10,635 nucleotides of DNA, from positions 1 to 10,635 of the forward strand of contig CAYGBA010000053.1 of NCBI GenBank assembly GCA_964347995.1, in the 5' to 3' direction. Position 1 is the first letter of the stretch. Each line of letters opens with the position of its first letter. Below, one piece after another: positions 1 to 7,076 of this stretch. Made by a program: the position numbers and the translations under genes. The notes below the pieces were generated by a model, which saw only the letters and a program-made list of their open reading frames with translations, was not told the origin of the DNA and did not search any database. This stretch comes from GCA-020348365 sp964347995 (lineage in GTDB: Archaea > Thermoproteota > Bathyarchaeia > Bathyarchaeales > Bathyarchaeaceae).

Positions 1-86
1 GCATAGAAATTCGAGATTTGCTTCTACCCTCGACATGAATGCTCACGCCATAGACTCAAGAACTTCAATATGAGGTTTTCTATGCT

Positions 87-93
87 GCGCGCG
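87..93. repeat. CG-alternating intergenic motif, copy 1
   Basis: The sequence is GCGCGCG inside an 11-base alternating purine-pyrimidine run, TGCGCGCGTAT (86-96). It is the shortest of the window's seven related sites and lies about 145 bases past the solute-binding protein stop codon. Confidence 0.6.
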
Positions 94-122
94 TATCATC
101 TGTTTCATTAAGAATGCAAGCA

Positions 123-133
123 TCGCGCGCGCA
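123..133 (+). repeat. CG-alternating intergenic motif TCGCGCGCGCA, copy 2
   Basis: This is an exact TCGCGCGCGCA, identical to the copy at 6553-6563. The alternating run continues into CATAT, giving 13 alternating bases from 124 to 136. Its role is unknown; such runs can adopt Z-DNA or bind a palindrome-recognising protein. Confidence 0.75.
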
Positions 134-221
134 TATTGGTCTGGAAGAGGTTGATATTTCCGACTCTTTTCAGTGAAAACAACTACGCACGAGCCTGAAA
201 GGGCATGACGTAGACACTACA

Positions 222-232
222 CAAAAAGAAGG
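222..232 (-). terminator. Possible T-rich terminator after solute-binding protein gene
   Basis: On the minus strand the bases just after the TGA stop read CCTTCTTTTTG. Archaeal RNA polymerase can terminate at T-tracts without a hairpin. This tract is short (five T after an interrupted run), so the call is weak. Confidence 0.25.
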
Positions 233-237
233 TGGCA

Positions 238-2433
238 TCAAGATGTCTTCCCAAAGTTTTCGCCGACGATCTCTAGGTCAAAAGTGTCTGCGATACCGTC
301 GTTGTTTAAATCGCAGTCCGTATTCCAATTTGAATCTCCGAGTTTGCTTCCGAAGACTTCACCCACCATAGCCAGATCATATATGTCGACAACTTTATTC
401 CCGTCTGAGTCGCCCTGTATTGTGATTCGCACATTACTCTTCGTAAAGATATTGTCAGCTGTGTCAATCTCGCCAGTATCTGTGCTGGCTTCCGCTCGGA
501 TATCGTATAGACCTGTCATGTTTGGCGTCCACTCGAAGGTTAGAGTTGTGTTGGCACCAGCGGCTAAGGCTGCGTTCTGTGTTCCAATAAGTGGGTCGGA
601 GCGCCACGTATAATATAGACTGACGCTGACATTCTCGTAGTAGAGTCCTTGATTCTCGACCGTAACGTTAATGGAGATCGGCTGATCAGTGAATAGATTT
701 GGGGAAGCTGAAATCTCAATAATGGCTACATCGTGCCATGAGTAGTTCCGGTTTGCCTCTAACAATATGTGGCTTCCGCGAACATATTCGATGAACTTGA
801 ATGGCCCTGAGCCTGTCACTGTAAGTTCAGGTGTTGGAACTGAAGGATCTGTTATGGTTTGCCACTTGTGTTTTGGAAGTATGGGTAGGCTGCCAACCCA
901 GTAAAGACTCCATGGGTTTGTGACATTTGTGTATATTATAATCTTGTGTGGGTCAGGTGTTTCTACGTGATTTACGTTTATGACTTTCGGATAGTTCATG
1001 CCAACTTGGTGAGTTTTGGAATACTGGAGGGTGAAGTTGACGTCAGCTGACGTGAGTTGAGCGCCGTCATGGAAATAGACGTGTTCGTTTAGGTTGAAGG
1101 TGAGTTTGGTTGCGTTTTTGCCAGTGTCTGGGTTAAGCCATGTTCCTATTTCCCAGCTTTTGGCAACGCTTGGAACCACTGTTTCTAGGTCGCGTACTCT
1201 TAACAAGGGGTCGTAAATTAGGCTTGCGAAGGACATGAATGGATGAAAACCTAGCCAAAGAGGATTAACGCCGCCTGGATCACCGGTTATGCCATATCTA
1301 AGAGTGCCGCCTGTTGTCATGTTCTTTTGATGTGTCAGAACGAAAGTCCACCAATTGTCAGCACCGTTTCCCAGTTCGTTGACTACATCTGTCCATTGGC
1401 TTCTGTGGGCCTTGTAGCCGACCGTGGCAAACAGCGGTAATATGCCGACTTGTTCTGCAAGAATGTTTTGGGCTTCTTTCGCTGATGCTATGGCTGCTGT
1501 TTGGTTTGAAGCATATCTTAGGTTGTCTATTTGGTTGTCGAAATCCGTGTTGTTGAAATGTACGTAGTTGGGCCCGTTGGCCCAATACATGTCTGAGTGA
1601 TATAGGTTCCCGAATACTGTAACTGTGGTGTTGGATGTTACGTCACAATTGTATAGGTCCTTTTTTCCGGTGTACAGATGAAAGTTCTTTTCAATGTACA
1701 CCTGGTTGAAGATGTTGGACCACGTGGTTACTGCAAGGTTTACCGGAATTCCAATCGCCTGCATCTCTAGGGTTAAAAGTTGGGCTACGGTAAGCCTTGC
1801 TGGGTCTTCACTTGTGGTACAGAATATTAATGGATCGAGATTTTCTCTGGCTTTTATGTGTTCAGAAGGGTATTCCCGCACGCCGTCCCCATCGGCATCT
1901 TCAAAACCACCTACATCAAGGATTCTAACTGCTTGAGTGATGTTAAATGAATGGCGATCTGCATGATCGCTGTACCACTCTGTTAACCAAGGCATTATTG
2001 GTGTGTTTAAAACTATACCGTGGCCTCCTAGTGTTTCGTTCACGAATTGTTGTTTGTTAACTAGATGTGCTAGCGCATGTCTAAATGCTTTGTAGTGAGT
2101 TGGAGAAGGCCAGTTTGGGTAGGCGGGTAATGTTTCGTTATTATTGATGTCAATTTCAAACATGCCCAATTCTGATAATGCACCTAAAGTGATACTTTCG
2201 TTCCAAGGTGATTCTGTGTATTTGTCGATTAAGGTGGCGTTCAGTGAGGGCGCCAAAACATCAATTTCATCTGCTTCCAGCGCCTTGATTGCATCGTTAT
2301 AGTTGGAATAGACCTTGATTAAAAGTTCGTCCACTTTCGGCCCTCTAGCCTCAAACTCTTGAGCATAAGCAGAAGGCATGTTCTGGGTAGCAACAAGAAA
2401 CAGAAGCACCAAGACGCAAGTTCTTGTTTTCAT
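238..2433 (-). CDS. Secreted family 5 (peptide-type) solute-binding protein, permuted lobes, with CARDB and dockerin domains
   Basis: This 731-residue exported protein probably binds peptides or another small solute outside the cell. Residues 1-24 are a signal peptide ending AYA; there is no lipobox Cys. Residues 30-370 match the usual C-terminal half of SBP_bac_5 (start GPKVDELLIKVY, then ALEADEIDVL, FRHALAHLVNKQQ, EAQNILAEQVGILPL). Residues 374-567 match the usual N-terminal half (GGTLRYGITGDPGGVNPLW, then PSVAKSWEI, VYFHDGAQLTSADVNFTL, GSGPFKFIEY, ANRNY). The order is therefore reversed relative to the standard fold. Residues 568-673 are a CARDB domain. Residues 674-731 are a dockerin with two calcium-loop repeats (DSDGNKVVD and DLNNDGIAD). 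I count 17 N-x-S/T sequons. The ATG has GGGAG five bases upstream, at 2439-2443, overlapping the stop of the preceding gene, so translational coupling is likely. No permease or ATPase gene is adjacent. Family and domains are clear; the ligand is unknown. Confidence 0.9.
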   Translation of the reverse strand: MKTRTCVLVLLFLVATQNMPSAYAQEFEARGPKVDELLIKVYSNYNDAIKALEADEIDVLAPSLNATLIDKYTESPWNESITLGALSELGMFEIDINNNETLPAYPNWPSPTHYKAFRHALAHLVNKQQFVNETLGGHGIVLNTPIMPWLTEWYSDHADRHSFNITQAVRILDVGGFEDADGDGVREYPSEHIKARENLDPLIFCTTSEDPARLTVAQLLTLEMQAIGIPVNLAVTTWSNIFNQVYIEKNFHLYTGKKDLYNCDVTSNTTVTVFGNLYHSDMYWANGPNYVHFNNTDFDNQIDNLRYASNQTAAIASAKEAQNILAEQVGILPLFATVGYKAHRSQWTDVVNELGNGADNWWTFVLTHQKNMTTGGTLRYGITGDPGGVNPLWLGFHPFMSFASLIYDPLLRVRDLETVVPSVAKSWEIGTWLNPDTGKNATKLTFNLNEHVYFHDGAQLTSADVNFTLQYSKTHQVGMNYPKVINVNHVETPDPHKIIIYTNVTNPWSLYWVGSLPILPKHKWQTITDPSVPTPELTVTGSGPFKFIEYVRGSHILLEANRNYSWHDVAIIEISASPNLFTDQPISINVTVENQGLYYENVSVSLYYTWRSDPLIGTQNAALAAGANTTLTFEWTPNMTGLYDIRAEASTDTGEIDTADNIFTKSNVRITIQGDSDGNKVVDIYDLAMVGEVFGSKLGDSNWNTDCDLNNDGIADTFDLEIVGENFGKTS

Positions 2434-2438
2434 TTTGT

Positions 2439-2443
2439 CTCCC
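2439..2443 (-). promoter_or_regulatory. Ribosome binding site overlapping upstream stop codon
   Basis: The minus strand reads TAGGGAGACAAAATG. The TAG stop of the propeller gene supplies the first G of GGGAG, and the ATG of the solute-binding protein follows after five bases. This fixes the start and suggests that terminating ribosomes re-initiate on the next gene. Confidence 0.75.
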
Positions 2444-3999
2444 TAAAAGTCTTCAAAAGCGTATGTCACTTCATGAGGGGCAAAATTGCTTTCTATCCAA
2501 ACCGAACCTATTTTGGAATCCCATTCTTGATAATAACTTGACAAACTGCAAGGGTTTGGAGAGCTAAAAGTTGTTCCAAAGGGCGTCTCTACTGCTTCCC
2601 ATGCTTCAAAGACAGCGTCATATCTAATTTGGTAAAGTTTGTCATATATCCAGCGGACGCAAACGTGACCTCGTACCGAGTCAATAGAGATTGTGGGTCT
2701 TGGCCCTGGTGGCTCGGGGTATATTATCTCGTCGGGTTCAAAGGTCGCAAGTATGACTTCTCCTCCCCAGCCAACCCCGTAAGTTCGGTTTAGGCAAACT
2801 ATATTACGTGTGAAGTTTTGCAGAAAGACCAAATAAACATCATCTACATACGCAACCGATGAGAAGACTCCATACGATTGCGTAGCTGACCCAGCCAGAG
2901 TTGCGATCTCTTCTGTTGCTAGCCAAGAGGCGCCATTCCAAAGGTTGCCATAGATGGGACCTTCAGGATACGAATAGAGGACGTAAGCCTTTCCATTTGT
3001 TAGGGGGACTACCGTTGTCCACCAGAGCTTGTCCAACGCCGACAGCTGTTTCGGAGTATCCCAGCTACTTCCGCTGGTTGTTGTTGCTTTTATTACGTAG
3101 GGCTTTGTGTCGGTTGGGATTCCTACGTAGTTGGTTCTGTAGCTTATCCAAGGGTGACCATTGCTATCGACACAAATTGTGGGTGCCCAGAGGACTCCCT
3201 CTACTACAAGATGTTCTGTTTCCCATGCAATTGTTCCGTTAGTGTCGAGTAGTCCTCTGCGGTATAAGATGCCTCTTGTGTGGTCTCGAAATGCATAGTG
3301 CACGTATGTTTCGTCAAACCATATGGAAAAGAGGTAGCCGTACATTGCCTCTCGCACAACTATTGGAGTGCTCCAAGTTCTTCCATCCTCTGATGTTACA
3401 TAAACCATATTTCTGTAATCAGAATAGAACACCCAATGCCACCCTTGAGCGTGGAAGGTTTTCTGTTGAAAAGGGAGGTTGGTTGATTGATGGAACTCTG
3501 AGGTTCCAATGACAGCAGTTATTTTCACGGCTATCTTGCCGTTTGTGTAGGTATTGTCAGAATGGTCAATCTCGAATGGTACAGCGCTTGCCGTTGCCTT
3601 TATGGTGTAAATGCCTTCAGAGACTGTTGAAGTGTTCCATGTGAATAGGAGCACTAGAGAACTGCTAGGGGGCATATCGGATACTGTTTGAGGCAAATCA
3701 ACTAGTAAACTATCTGCGTAAACCGTTACGTCGAAGGTCTCTGTGAAGTCACCTTGGTTTTCAACAGTTACGTTAATACTGACGGTTTCCCCTTTCACCG
3801 CAGAGTCTTGTGAAACCAACACAAACGTAACAGCAACATCGTGAATATCTTGAGCTTGTCCGATTGGCGAATGGTACGATTGTAAAAAGAGTTGAGAGGT
3901 TGCCATGACTGAAAGCGCAACTATTAGGAAGCAGATTGGTGATTTGTTGACAAAGTTCTTTTGTTTCTTCGTGACTATTTCTCCATAGTGTTTTTTCAA
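2443..3999 (-). CDS. Secreted CARDB plus sialidase-like beta-propeller protein
   Basis: This 518-residue exported protein has no assigned enzymatic role. A basic N-terminus and hydrophobic segment (residues 10-50, core ICFLIVALSVMATSQLFL) look like a signal peptide. Residues 52-161 are a CARDB domain beginning HDVAVTFVLVSQD, with the hallmark SINVTVENQG that also occurs in the CARDB of the next gene. Residues 165-517 contain six or seven repeats typical of a BNR/sialidase-like propeller. One is an Asp-box-like SEDGRTW at 203-209; others are degenerate (TTSGSSW) or have the form IxxDSNGHPWISY. I could not identify a sialidase catalytic arginine triad, so a binding or scaffold role is more likely than hydrolysis. 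The start is TTG: an in-frame TAA lies six codons upstream, and the first internal ATG (residue 32) would destroy the signal peptide. A weak GAG lies seven bases upstream. It sits 62 bases after the protease gene and 9 before the solute-binding gene. Confidence 0.82.
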   Translation of the reverse strand: MKKHYGEIVTKKQKNFVNKSPICFLIVALSVMATSQLFLQSYHSPIGQAQDIHDVAVTFVLVSQDSAVKGETVSINVTVENQGDFTETFDVTVYADSLLVDLPQTVSDMPPSSSLVLLFTWNTSTVSEGIYTIKATASAVPFEIDHSDNTYTNGKIAVKITAVIGTSEFHQSTNLPFQQKTFHAQGWHWVFYSDYRNMVYVTSEDGRTWSTPIVVREAMYGYLFSIWFDETYVHYAFRDHTRGILYRRGLLDTNGTIAWETEHLVVEGVLWAPTICVDSNGHPWISYRTNYVGIPTDTKPYVIKATTTSGSSWDTPKQLSALDKLWWTTVVPLTNGKAYVLYSYPEGPIYGNLWNGASWLATEEIATLAGSATQSYGVFSSVAYVDDVYLVFLQNFTRNIVCLNRTYGVGWGGEVILATFEPDEIIYPEPPGPRPTISIDSVRGHVCVRWIYDKLYQIRYDAVFEAWEAVETPFGTTFSSPNPCSLSSYYQEWDSKIGSVWIESNFAPHEVTYAFEDF

Positions 4000-4025
4000 C
4001 TGACTTCTCGATGGTTAATCTTGCC

Positions 4026-4037
4026 AAAAAAAGGGGA
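4026..4037 (-). terminator. T-tract terminator candidate after protease gene
   Basis: The minus strand reads TCCCCTTTTTTT, starting 25 bases after the protease TAG stop. The same 12-mer follows the other protease gene at 9053-9064. It may end or attenuate transcription before the propeller gene, which would make the three-gene cluster only partly co-transcribed. Confidence 0.45.
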
Positions 4038-4061
4038 GAGATTATTGGATTGGCTTTTTGC

Positions 4062-6473
4062 CTATTTTTCGAAGTATATTCTAAGCTCGAAATCGTCTGT
4101 GCCGGTATAGACAGAGTATCCGTAGATTCCTATGTAGATGAATGTCGGATCTTCGAGCTGCGCTGTTTCTGGGGCACTTAGCGTTGCGGCATCGTAATTC
4201 ATTCCCATGTCCCAGTATACATAAACGTCTAAGTCATTTGTTGGATACTTGTCCCAACCGTGGGTCCACCAAAGCTGGATTTTTGCATCCTTTGCTCCTT
4301 TTGGTATGTCAATTGCATACCATCCTATGAATTCGTCTTGCGCTATGGTTCCAGCGATTGTAACGTCTGCTACTTCTTCTTCACCTGGTTCCAGTGCTGA
4401 GACTCTTATTGTGATGTCTGCTGATATGTTGTCGTAGCTTGTCCAGTCGTTTTCGATGACTATTTTCATGTATCCCGGTTCAATATCTCGCACGTATGGA
4501 GACGCGTAGACACCTGTAACCGGACCTTTCCACATTGTTTGAACGTCGTTAATAAGGAACCAGCAGTCACCCCACACGTTGGCGGTTTCAACGTAGTACC
4601 AATAACTCGCTCGCTTGGCACTTTGAATGTATACCTCGAAGCTGTTCATGCCCAATGGATCCATGGCGCCAAGATACACGTTGTTCATTTCTAGTCTGAC
4701 TGCCTCCGTTGCTTCTGTTACCTCGAAGATGAACTCTACGTTATGACCCGGGGCCAAGTCAGTGATAGATGTTCTATATACACCGGAGCCTACTATTGGA
4801 ATGTTGGTTATGTCTTCTAGCGTGCCCGTAGGCGGAAGTGGAGGAGCCACATCGCCATAGGATGTGTCAGCCTTAAGAGCATCGAGAGCATTTTTAGCGT
4901 TTAAGTATCCAGCACCTTGGTCATTTGCAGTGTAGCCTGGGAGCAAAACCGCGCCAGCAGTAAGGGCTTGACGGTAGTCTTCTGGACTGGCACCTAGCGC
5001 GGTCGTCTCTGCGTAGGCATTAAGCAAGGCTGTAGCACCTGACACTGCAGGCGCGGCCATTGATGTTCCTGAATACCATGCGATGTAGTGTCCACCTTGT
5101 GTATAAGCTGAGAGCACAAATATTCCTGTAGCGGACAATGTTGGTTTCGGTCTACCGTCAGCAGTGGGTCCACGGCTACTAAGAGAGTGGATTTGAGGCG
5201 TTGTGCTTGTGAAGAGGTATGACCCGATTCCAGGCCAGCCGTAGTTGTAGTCCCAGAACGCCTTGGTGTTAACAGGGTTTGCGACCGCCGCAACTGATAC
5301 AGCCGTGTTCGCTGTCTCTGGACTGCCATGAGTCATAGACGCTGGACCATCGTTTCCAGCGGATGATACCAAAGTAATGTCGTTGGCAGTAATGATGTCG
5401 ACAAGTGTATCTTCAAGGTCCCTTCCATCGTAGAGGGTAGGTCCACCAAGACTCATGTTGATTATGTCCACATCGTATCCGTCGATAAGCTTCAGGTTGA
5501 GAGCGTGTTCCATTCCTGCTATGACCATTGATTCGGGTATGCCTCCTCCAGTATGGTCAAACACCTTAACTATGTAGAGCGTAGCTGCAGGCGCCATTCC
5601 TAGAAGCCAGATGATCTTCCTTCCGTCGGGGAAGGTTGGCAGAGGGATGCCGCTGTACATCTCAAGGGCTTGCGCGTAGATGTAGAGGGAAGTTCCCGGG
5701 CTAACGAGGATGCCCCCTGTGCTTGCTATGGTTCCTGCCACATGACCTCCGTGAGCATCGTTGTTTATGTTGTCCCATCCGCCATATGTGGGGTCTCCGG
5801 CATCGTAGCTTAGGTCAACACCGCTCAAGATTGACGTGCCTGCGAACATGAAGTGGCCCGTCCAGATGCCTGTGTCAATAATCACTACTAATGAGTCGTC
5901 TCCATAGTTTGTTTCTGTCCAGATGTCTTCAGCAGCCATAGCTTTCGTGTTCCAGTAGTTGTCTGGTTCGCATTCTTCAAGTTCCGCAGAGGTGACAAAA
6001 GTTGTTTCATACCCTGAGATAGACGCCATTGTAGGAACCGTCAATAGTGCATCGAGGCCATCTCCCTGTGCCGCCGTCAAGGATATACCAGGGCCACTAG
6101 CTAATTCTCTTTTAACGTCATAGTAGATTCTATCGACCTTGCTGTTCTTGCTTAGTTCAACAATCTTGTCAGCGGGAAGGAAAGCGGATAGCCCGTTAAC
6201 ATATTCAAATAGAAGGCCAACATTTCCTCCTAAGTCGTTTATCTGCTCGACAACGCTGGAGTAGTCGTTTGTGAACGTTTTGATCAACACATTAACGGAT
6301 TCACCTGCGTTCGCTATTTCATTCCAGAGTGTTGGCGATATTTTGGCTAAGCTTGGAGCGACATAGCTAGTCGTTATTGGAACCATAGTGAACATTGAGA
6401 GCAGCAATAACGGCACTAACATAACAGCTTTGTTGTTCATTTTCCCAAGTTGATACAATGACATTGTATGCAT
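4062..6473 (-). CDS. Secreted subtilisin-like serine protease (S8) with C-terminal beta-sandwich domains
   Basis: This 803-residue exported endopeptidase probably degrades extracellular protein. From the N-terminus it has a signal peptide (hydrophobic core VMLVPLLLLSMFTMVP), an I9-like inhibitory pro-region (about residues 55-122), and the S8 catalytic domain (about 175-535). The catalytic residues are Asp200 in IIDTG, His241 in AHGGHVAGT and Ser471 in SGTSMAAP, with the oxyanion Asn374 in SSAGNDG. All expected active-site residues are present. The C-terminal 260 residues hold two beta-rich regions. The last (ADVTIAGTIAQDEFIGWYAI, then a Trp-rich stretch with NDLDVYVYW) resembles the prepeptidase C-terminal (PPC) type. 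I chose the ATG at 6471-6473 because GGAG lies five bases upstream with a second GGAG behind it; an in-frame ATG at 6510-6512 would add 13 residues but has no such site and gives a poor signal peptide. It is the first gene of the minus-strand cluster. Confidence 0.93.
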   Translation of the reverse strand: MHTMSLYQLGKMNNKAVMLVPLLLLSMFTMVPITTSYVAPSLAKISPTLWNEIANAGESVNVLIKTFTNDYSSVVEQINDLGGNVGLLFEYVNGLSAFLPADKIVELSKNSKVDRIYYDVKRELASGPGISLTAAQGDGLDALLTVPTMASISGYETTFVTSAELEECEPDNYWNTKAMAAEDIWTETNYGDDSLVVIIDTGIWTGHFMFAGTSILSGVDLSYDAGDPTYGGWDNINNDAHGGHVAGTIASTGGILVSPGTSLYIYAQALEMYSGIPLPTFPDGRKIIWLLGMAPAATLYIVKVFDHTGGGIPESMVIAGMEHALNLKLIDGYDVDIINMSLGGPTLYDGRDLEDTLVDIITANDITLVSSAGNDGPASMTHGSPETANTAVSVAAVANPVNTKAFWDYNYGWPGIGSYLFTSTTPQIHSLSSRGPTADGRPKPTLSATGIFVLSAYTQGGHYIAWYSGTSMAAPAVSGATALLNAYAETTALGASPEDYRQALTAGAVLLPGYTANDQGAGYLNAKNALDALKADTSYGDVAPPLPPTGTLEDITNIPIVGSGVYRTSITDLAPGHNVEFIFEVTEATEAVRLEMNNVYLGAMDPLGMNSFEVYIQSAKRASYWYYVETANVWGDCWFLINDVQTMWKGPVTGVYASPYVRDIEPGYMKIVIENDWTSYDNISADITIRVSALEPGEEEVADVTIAGTIAQDEFIGWYAIDIPKGAKDAKIQLWWTHGWDKYPTNDLDVYVYWDMGMNYDAATLSAPETAQLEDPTFIYIGIYGYSVYTGTDDFELRIYFEK

Positions 6474-6478
6474 GCTTT

Positions 6479-6489
6479 CTCCTTTCTCC
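6479..6489 (-). promoter_or_regulatory. Tandem ribosome binding sites deciding the protease start
   Basis: The minus strand reads GGAGAAAGGAGAAAGCATG. The proximal GGAG (6479-6482) is five bases from the ATG at 6473. The distal one (6486-6489) is an exact repeat seven bases further up. Confidence 0.7.
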
Positions 6490-6523
6490 TTACAATTTAG
6501 CAAAGAACACATATGTTCGCTTC

Positions 6524-6532
6524 ACTTTTTAG
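6524..6532 (-). promoter_or_regulatory. Possible archaeal TATA-like box upstream of protease gene
   Basis: The minus strand reads CTAAAAAGT about 50 bases before the ATG. Starting transcription some 25 bases downstream would leave a leader of about 30 bases containing the ribosome binding sites. No clear BRE element is visible. A CG-alternating motif lies 21 bases further upstream. Confidence 0.25.
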
Positions 6533-6552
6533 TTTTGTGGAAGTTTATTCTA

Positions 6553-6563
6553 TCGCGCGCGCA
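6553..6563 (+). repeat. CG-alternating intergenic motif TCGCGCGCGCA, copy 3
   Basis: This is an exact TCGCGCGCGCA, about 80-90 bases upstream of the protease start and just upstream of its possible TATA-like box. The flanks are AT-rich (CTATCG, CAATATT). Confidence 0.75.
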
Positions 6564-6598
6564 ATATTCTAAGTGCTTTTGAGGTTTTTATTTGAGGC

Positions 6599-6874
6599 AT
6601 GACGGCTTTGCCAAGGCGATTTATGATGTGGTTCTGACTTTCATTTTATCCCTAGCAGTGATAGCTCCTTCATTTATCGCGAGCGCAACCTGACGGAATA
6701 GTGGACACCTACGACTTAGCCTTCATAGCGACAGCCTACGGAAAAACTGACACAGATCCCATGGGGGATAAATACCTGAACGCAGACATAACTGGGCCAA
6801 GCGATGTACCCGATGAGATCGTGGACACCCACGACCTCGGGTTGTATGGCAGAAATTATTGTAAGACTTGCTGA
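6599..6874 (+). pseudogene. Remnant of a secreted dockerin-domain protein
   Basis: Two coding-like pieces lie side by side in different frames. The first, 6628-6690, reads VVLTFILSLAVIAPSFIASAT and then meets TGA; this is a typical signal peptide. An ATG at 6599-6601 lies one base out of that frame. The second, 6692-6871, reads 60 residues to a TGA at 6872-6874. It contains DGIVDTYDLAFIATAYGK, then NADITGPSDVPDEIVD and THDLGLYGRNYCKTC, which is a dockerin missing only the first residues of its first calcium loop. The simplest reading is an exported dockerin protein that lost its whole middle by deletion and then gained frameshifts. The dockerin frame is closed upstream by TAG at 6662-6664. 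It is unlikely to be translated as a unit. A hairpin and pyrimidine-rich tract follow at 6932-6989. The dockerin match is clear; the shared ancestry of the two pieces is inferred. Confidence 0.75.
6677..6687 (+). repeat. CG-alternating motif, imperfect copy 4 (TCGCGAGCGCA)
   Basis: It has one mismatch to TCGCGCGCGCA and shares the context TATCG…GCAA with copy 3. It falls within the signal-peptide remnant, where it encodes the end of IASA, and five bases before the dockerin piece begins, so it may be coding remnant rather than a true member of the set. Confidence 0.4.
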
Positions 6875-6931
6875 CGACGAACCGTGAACAAGTGCATTCG
6901 CTTAGCATCCGCCGTGCTTGCGCGGGCATGA

Positions 6932-6989
6932 AGAAGGGGTAGAATCAAACGGTTGGACCCTTCTAATGCACGTTTCTTCTATTTTTCTC
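6932..6989 (+). terminator. Hairpin followed by pyrimidine-rich tract
   Basis: AGAAGGG (6932-6938) pairs perfectly with CCCTTCT (6958-6964) across a 19-base loop. A pyrimidine-rich stretch containing TTTCTTCTATTTTTCTC follows. It sits 58 bases after the stop of the dockerin remnant and before the DUF885 gene, so it may be that dead gene's old terminator. Confidence 0.35.
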
Positions 6990-7029
6990 AAGTCCATACC
7001 GCCCGCATCAAGCGGAATTAGAATGCTGA

Positions 7030-7042
7030 AAAGGTTTTAAAG
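7030..7042 (+). promoter_or_regulatory. Archaeal BRE/TATA-like promoter for DUF885 gene
   Basis: GAAAAGG is followed directly by TTTTAAAG (7035-7042), resembling a purine-rich BRE plus TATA box. A start site about 25 bases downstream, near 7065, would give a very short leader holding the GGTGG ribosome binding site at 7067-7071. Confidence 0.45.
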
Positions 7043-7066
7043 GACAACTACAATCTTCTTCGACAA

Positions 7067-7071
7067 GGTGG
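7067..7071 (+). promoter_or_regulatory. Ribosome binding site deciding the DUF885 start
   Basis: GGTGG is followed by five bases and ATG at 7077-7079. This favours the ATG over the in-frame GTG at 7068-7070, which lies inside the site itself. Confidence 0.6.
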
Positions 7072-7076
7072 TAACA

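Larger units (their letters stand above)
1..237. other. Left-edge intergenic region, no gene called
   Basis: No convincing gene is visible in these 237 bases. At the extreme left edge there are short open stretches: a plus-strand frame ending in TGA at 71-73, and a minus-strand ATG at 34-36 that stays open to the edge (MSRVEANLEFLC). Both are too short to judge. The region contains two CG-alternating motifs (87-93 and 123-133) and a 9-base inverted repeat (1-9 and 77-85). It lies downstream of the solute-binding protein gene and probably holds the end of that transcript. Confidence 0.5.

Noticed and set aside
2443..3999. Calling the propeller protein a sialidase
   Set aside because: Only one fair Asp-box and no visible arginine triad or nucleophile; repeats alone do not support the activity.
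3773..4027. Minus-strand 84-codon frame with TTG start overlapping the propeller gene start
   Set aside because: It overlaps the signal peptide and CARDB codons in another frame and lacks any recognisable domain; considered as a possible upstream frameshifted start but the downstream frame already has a full signal peptide.
6474..6512. Protease start at the upstream ATG (6510-6512)
   Set aside because: The 13 extra residues are polar and charged, lack a ribosome binding site and would contain the strong GGAG sites that serve the ATG at 6473.
6723..6929. Minus-strand open frame of 68 codons
   Set aside because: It is antisense to the dockerin remnant, which has the recognisable protein; the antisense product resembles nothing.
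6890..7060. Possible tRNA or small structured RNA suggested by GC-rich stretches and a hairpin
   Set aside because: No cloverleaf, TTCGA-type loop or CCA-compatible acceptor stem can be drawn; the AGAAGGG/CCCTTCT hairpin is better read as a terminator-like element.
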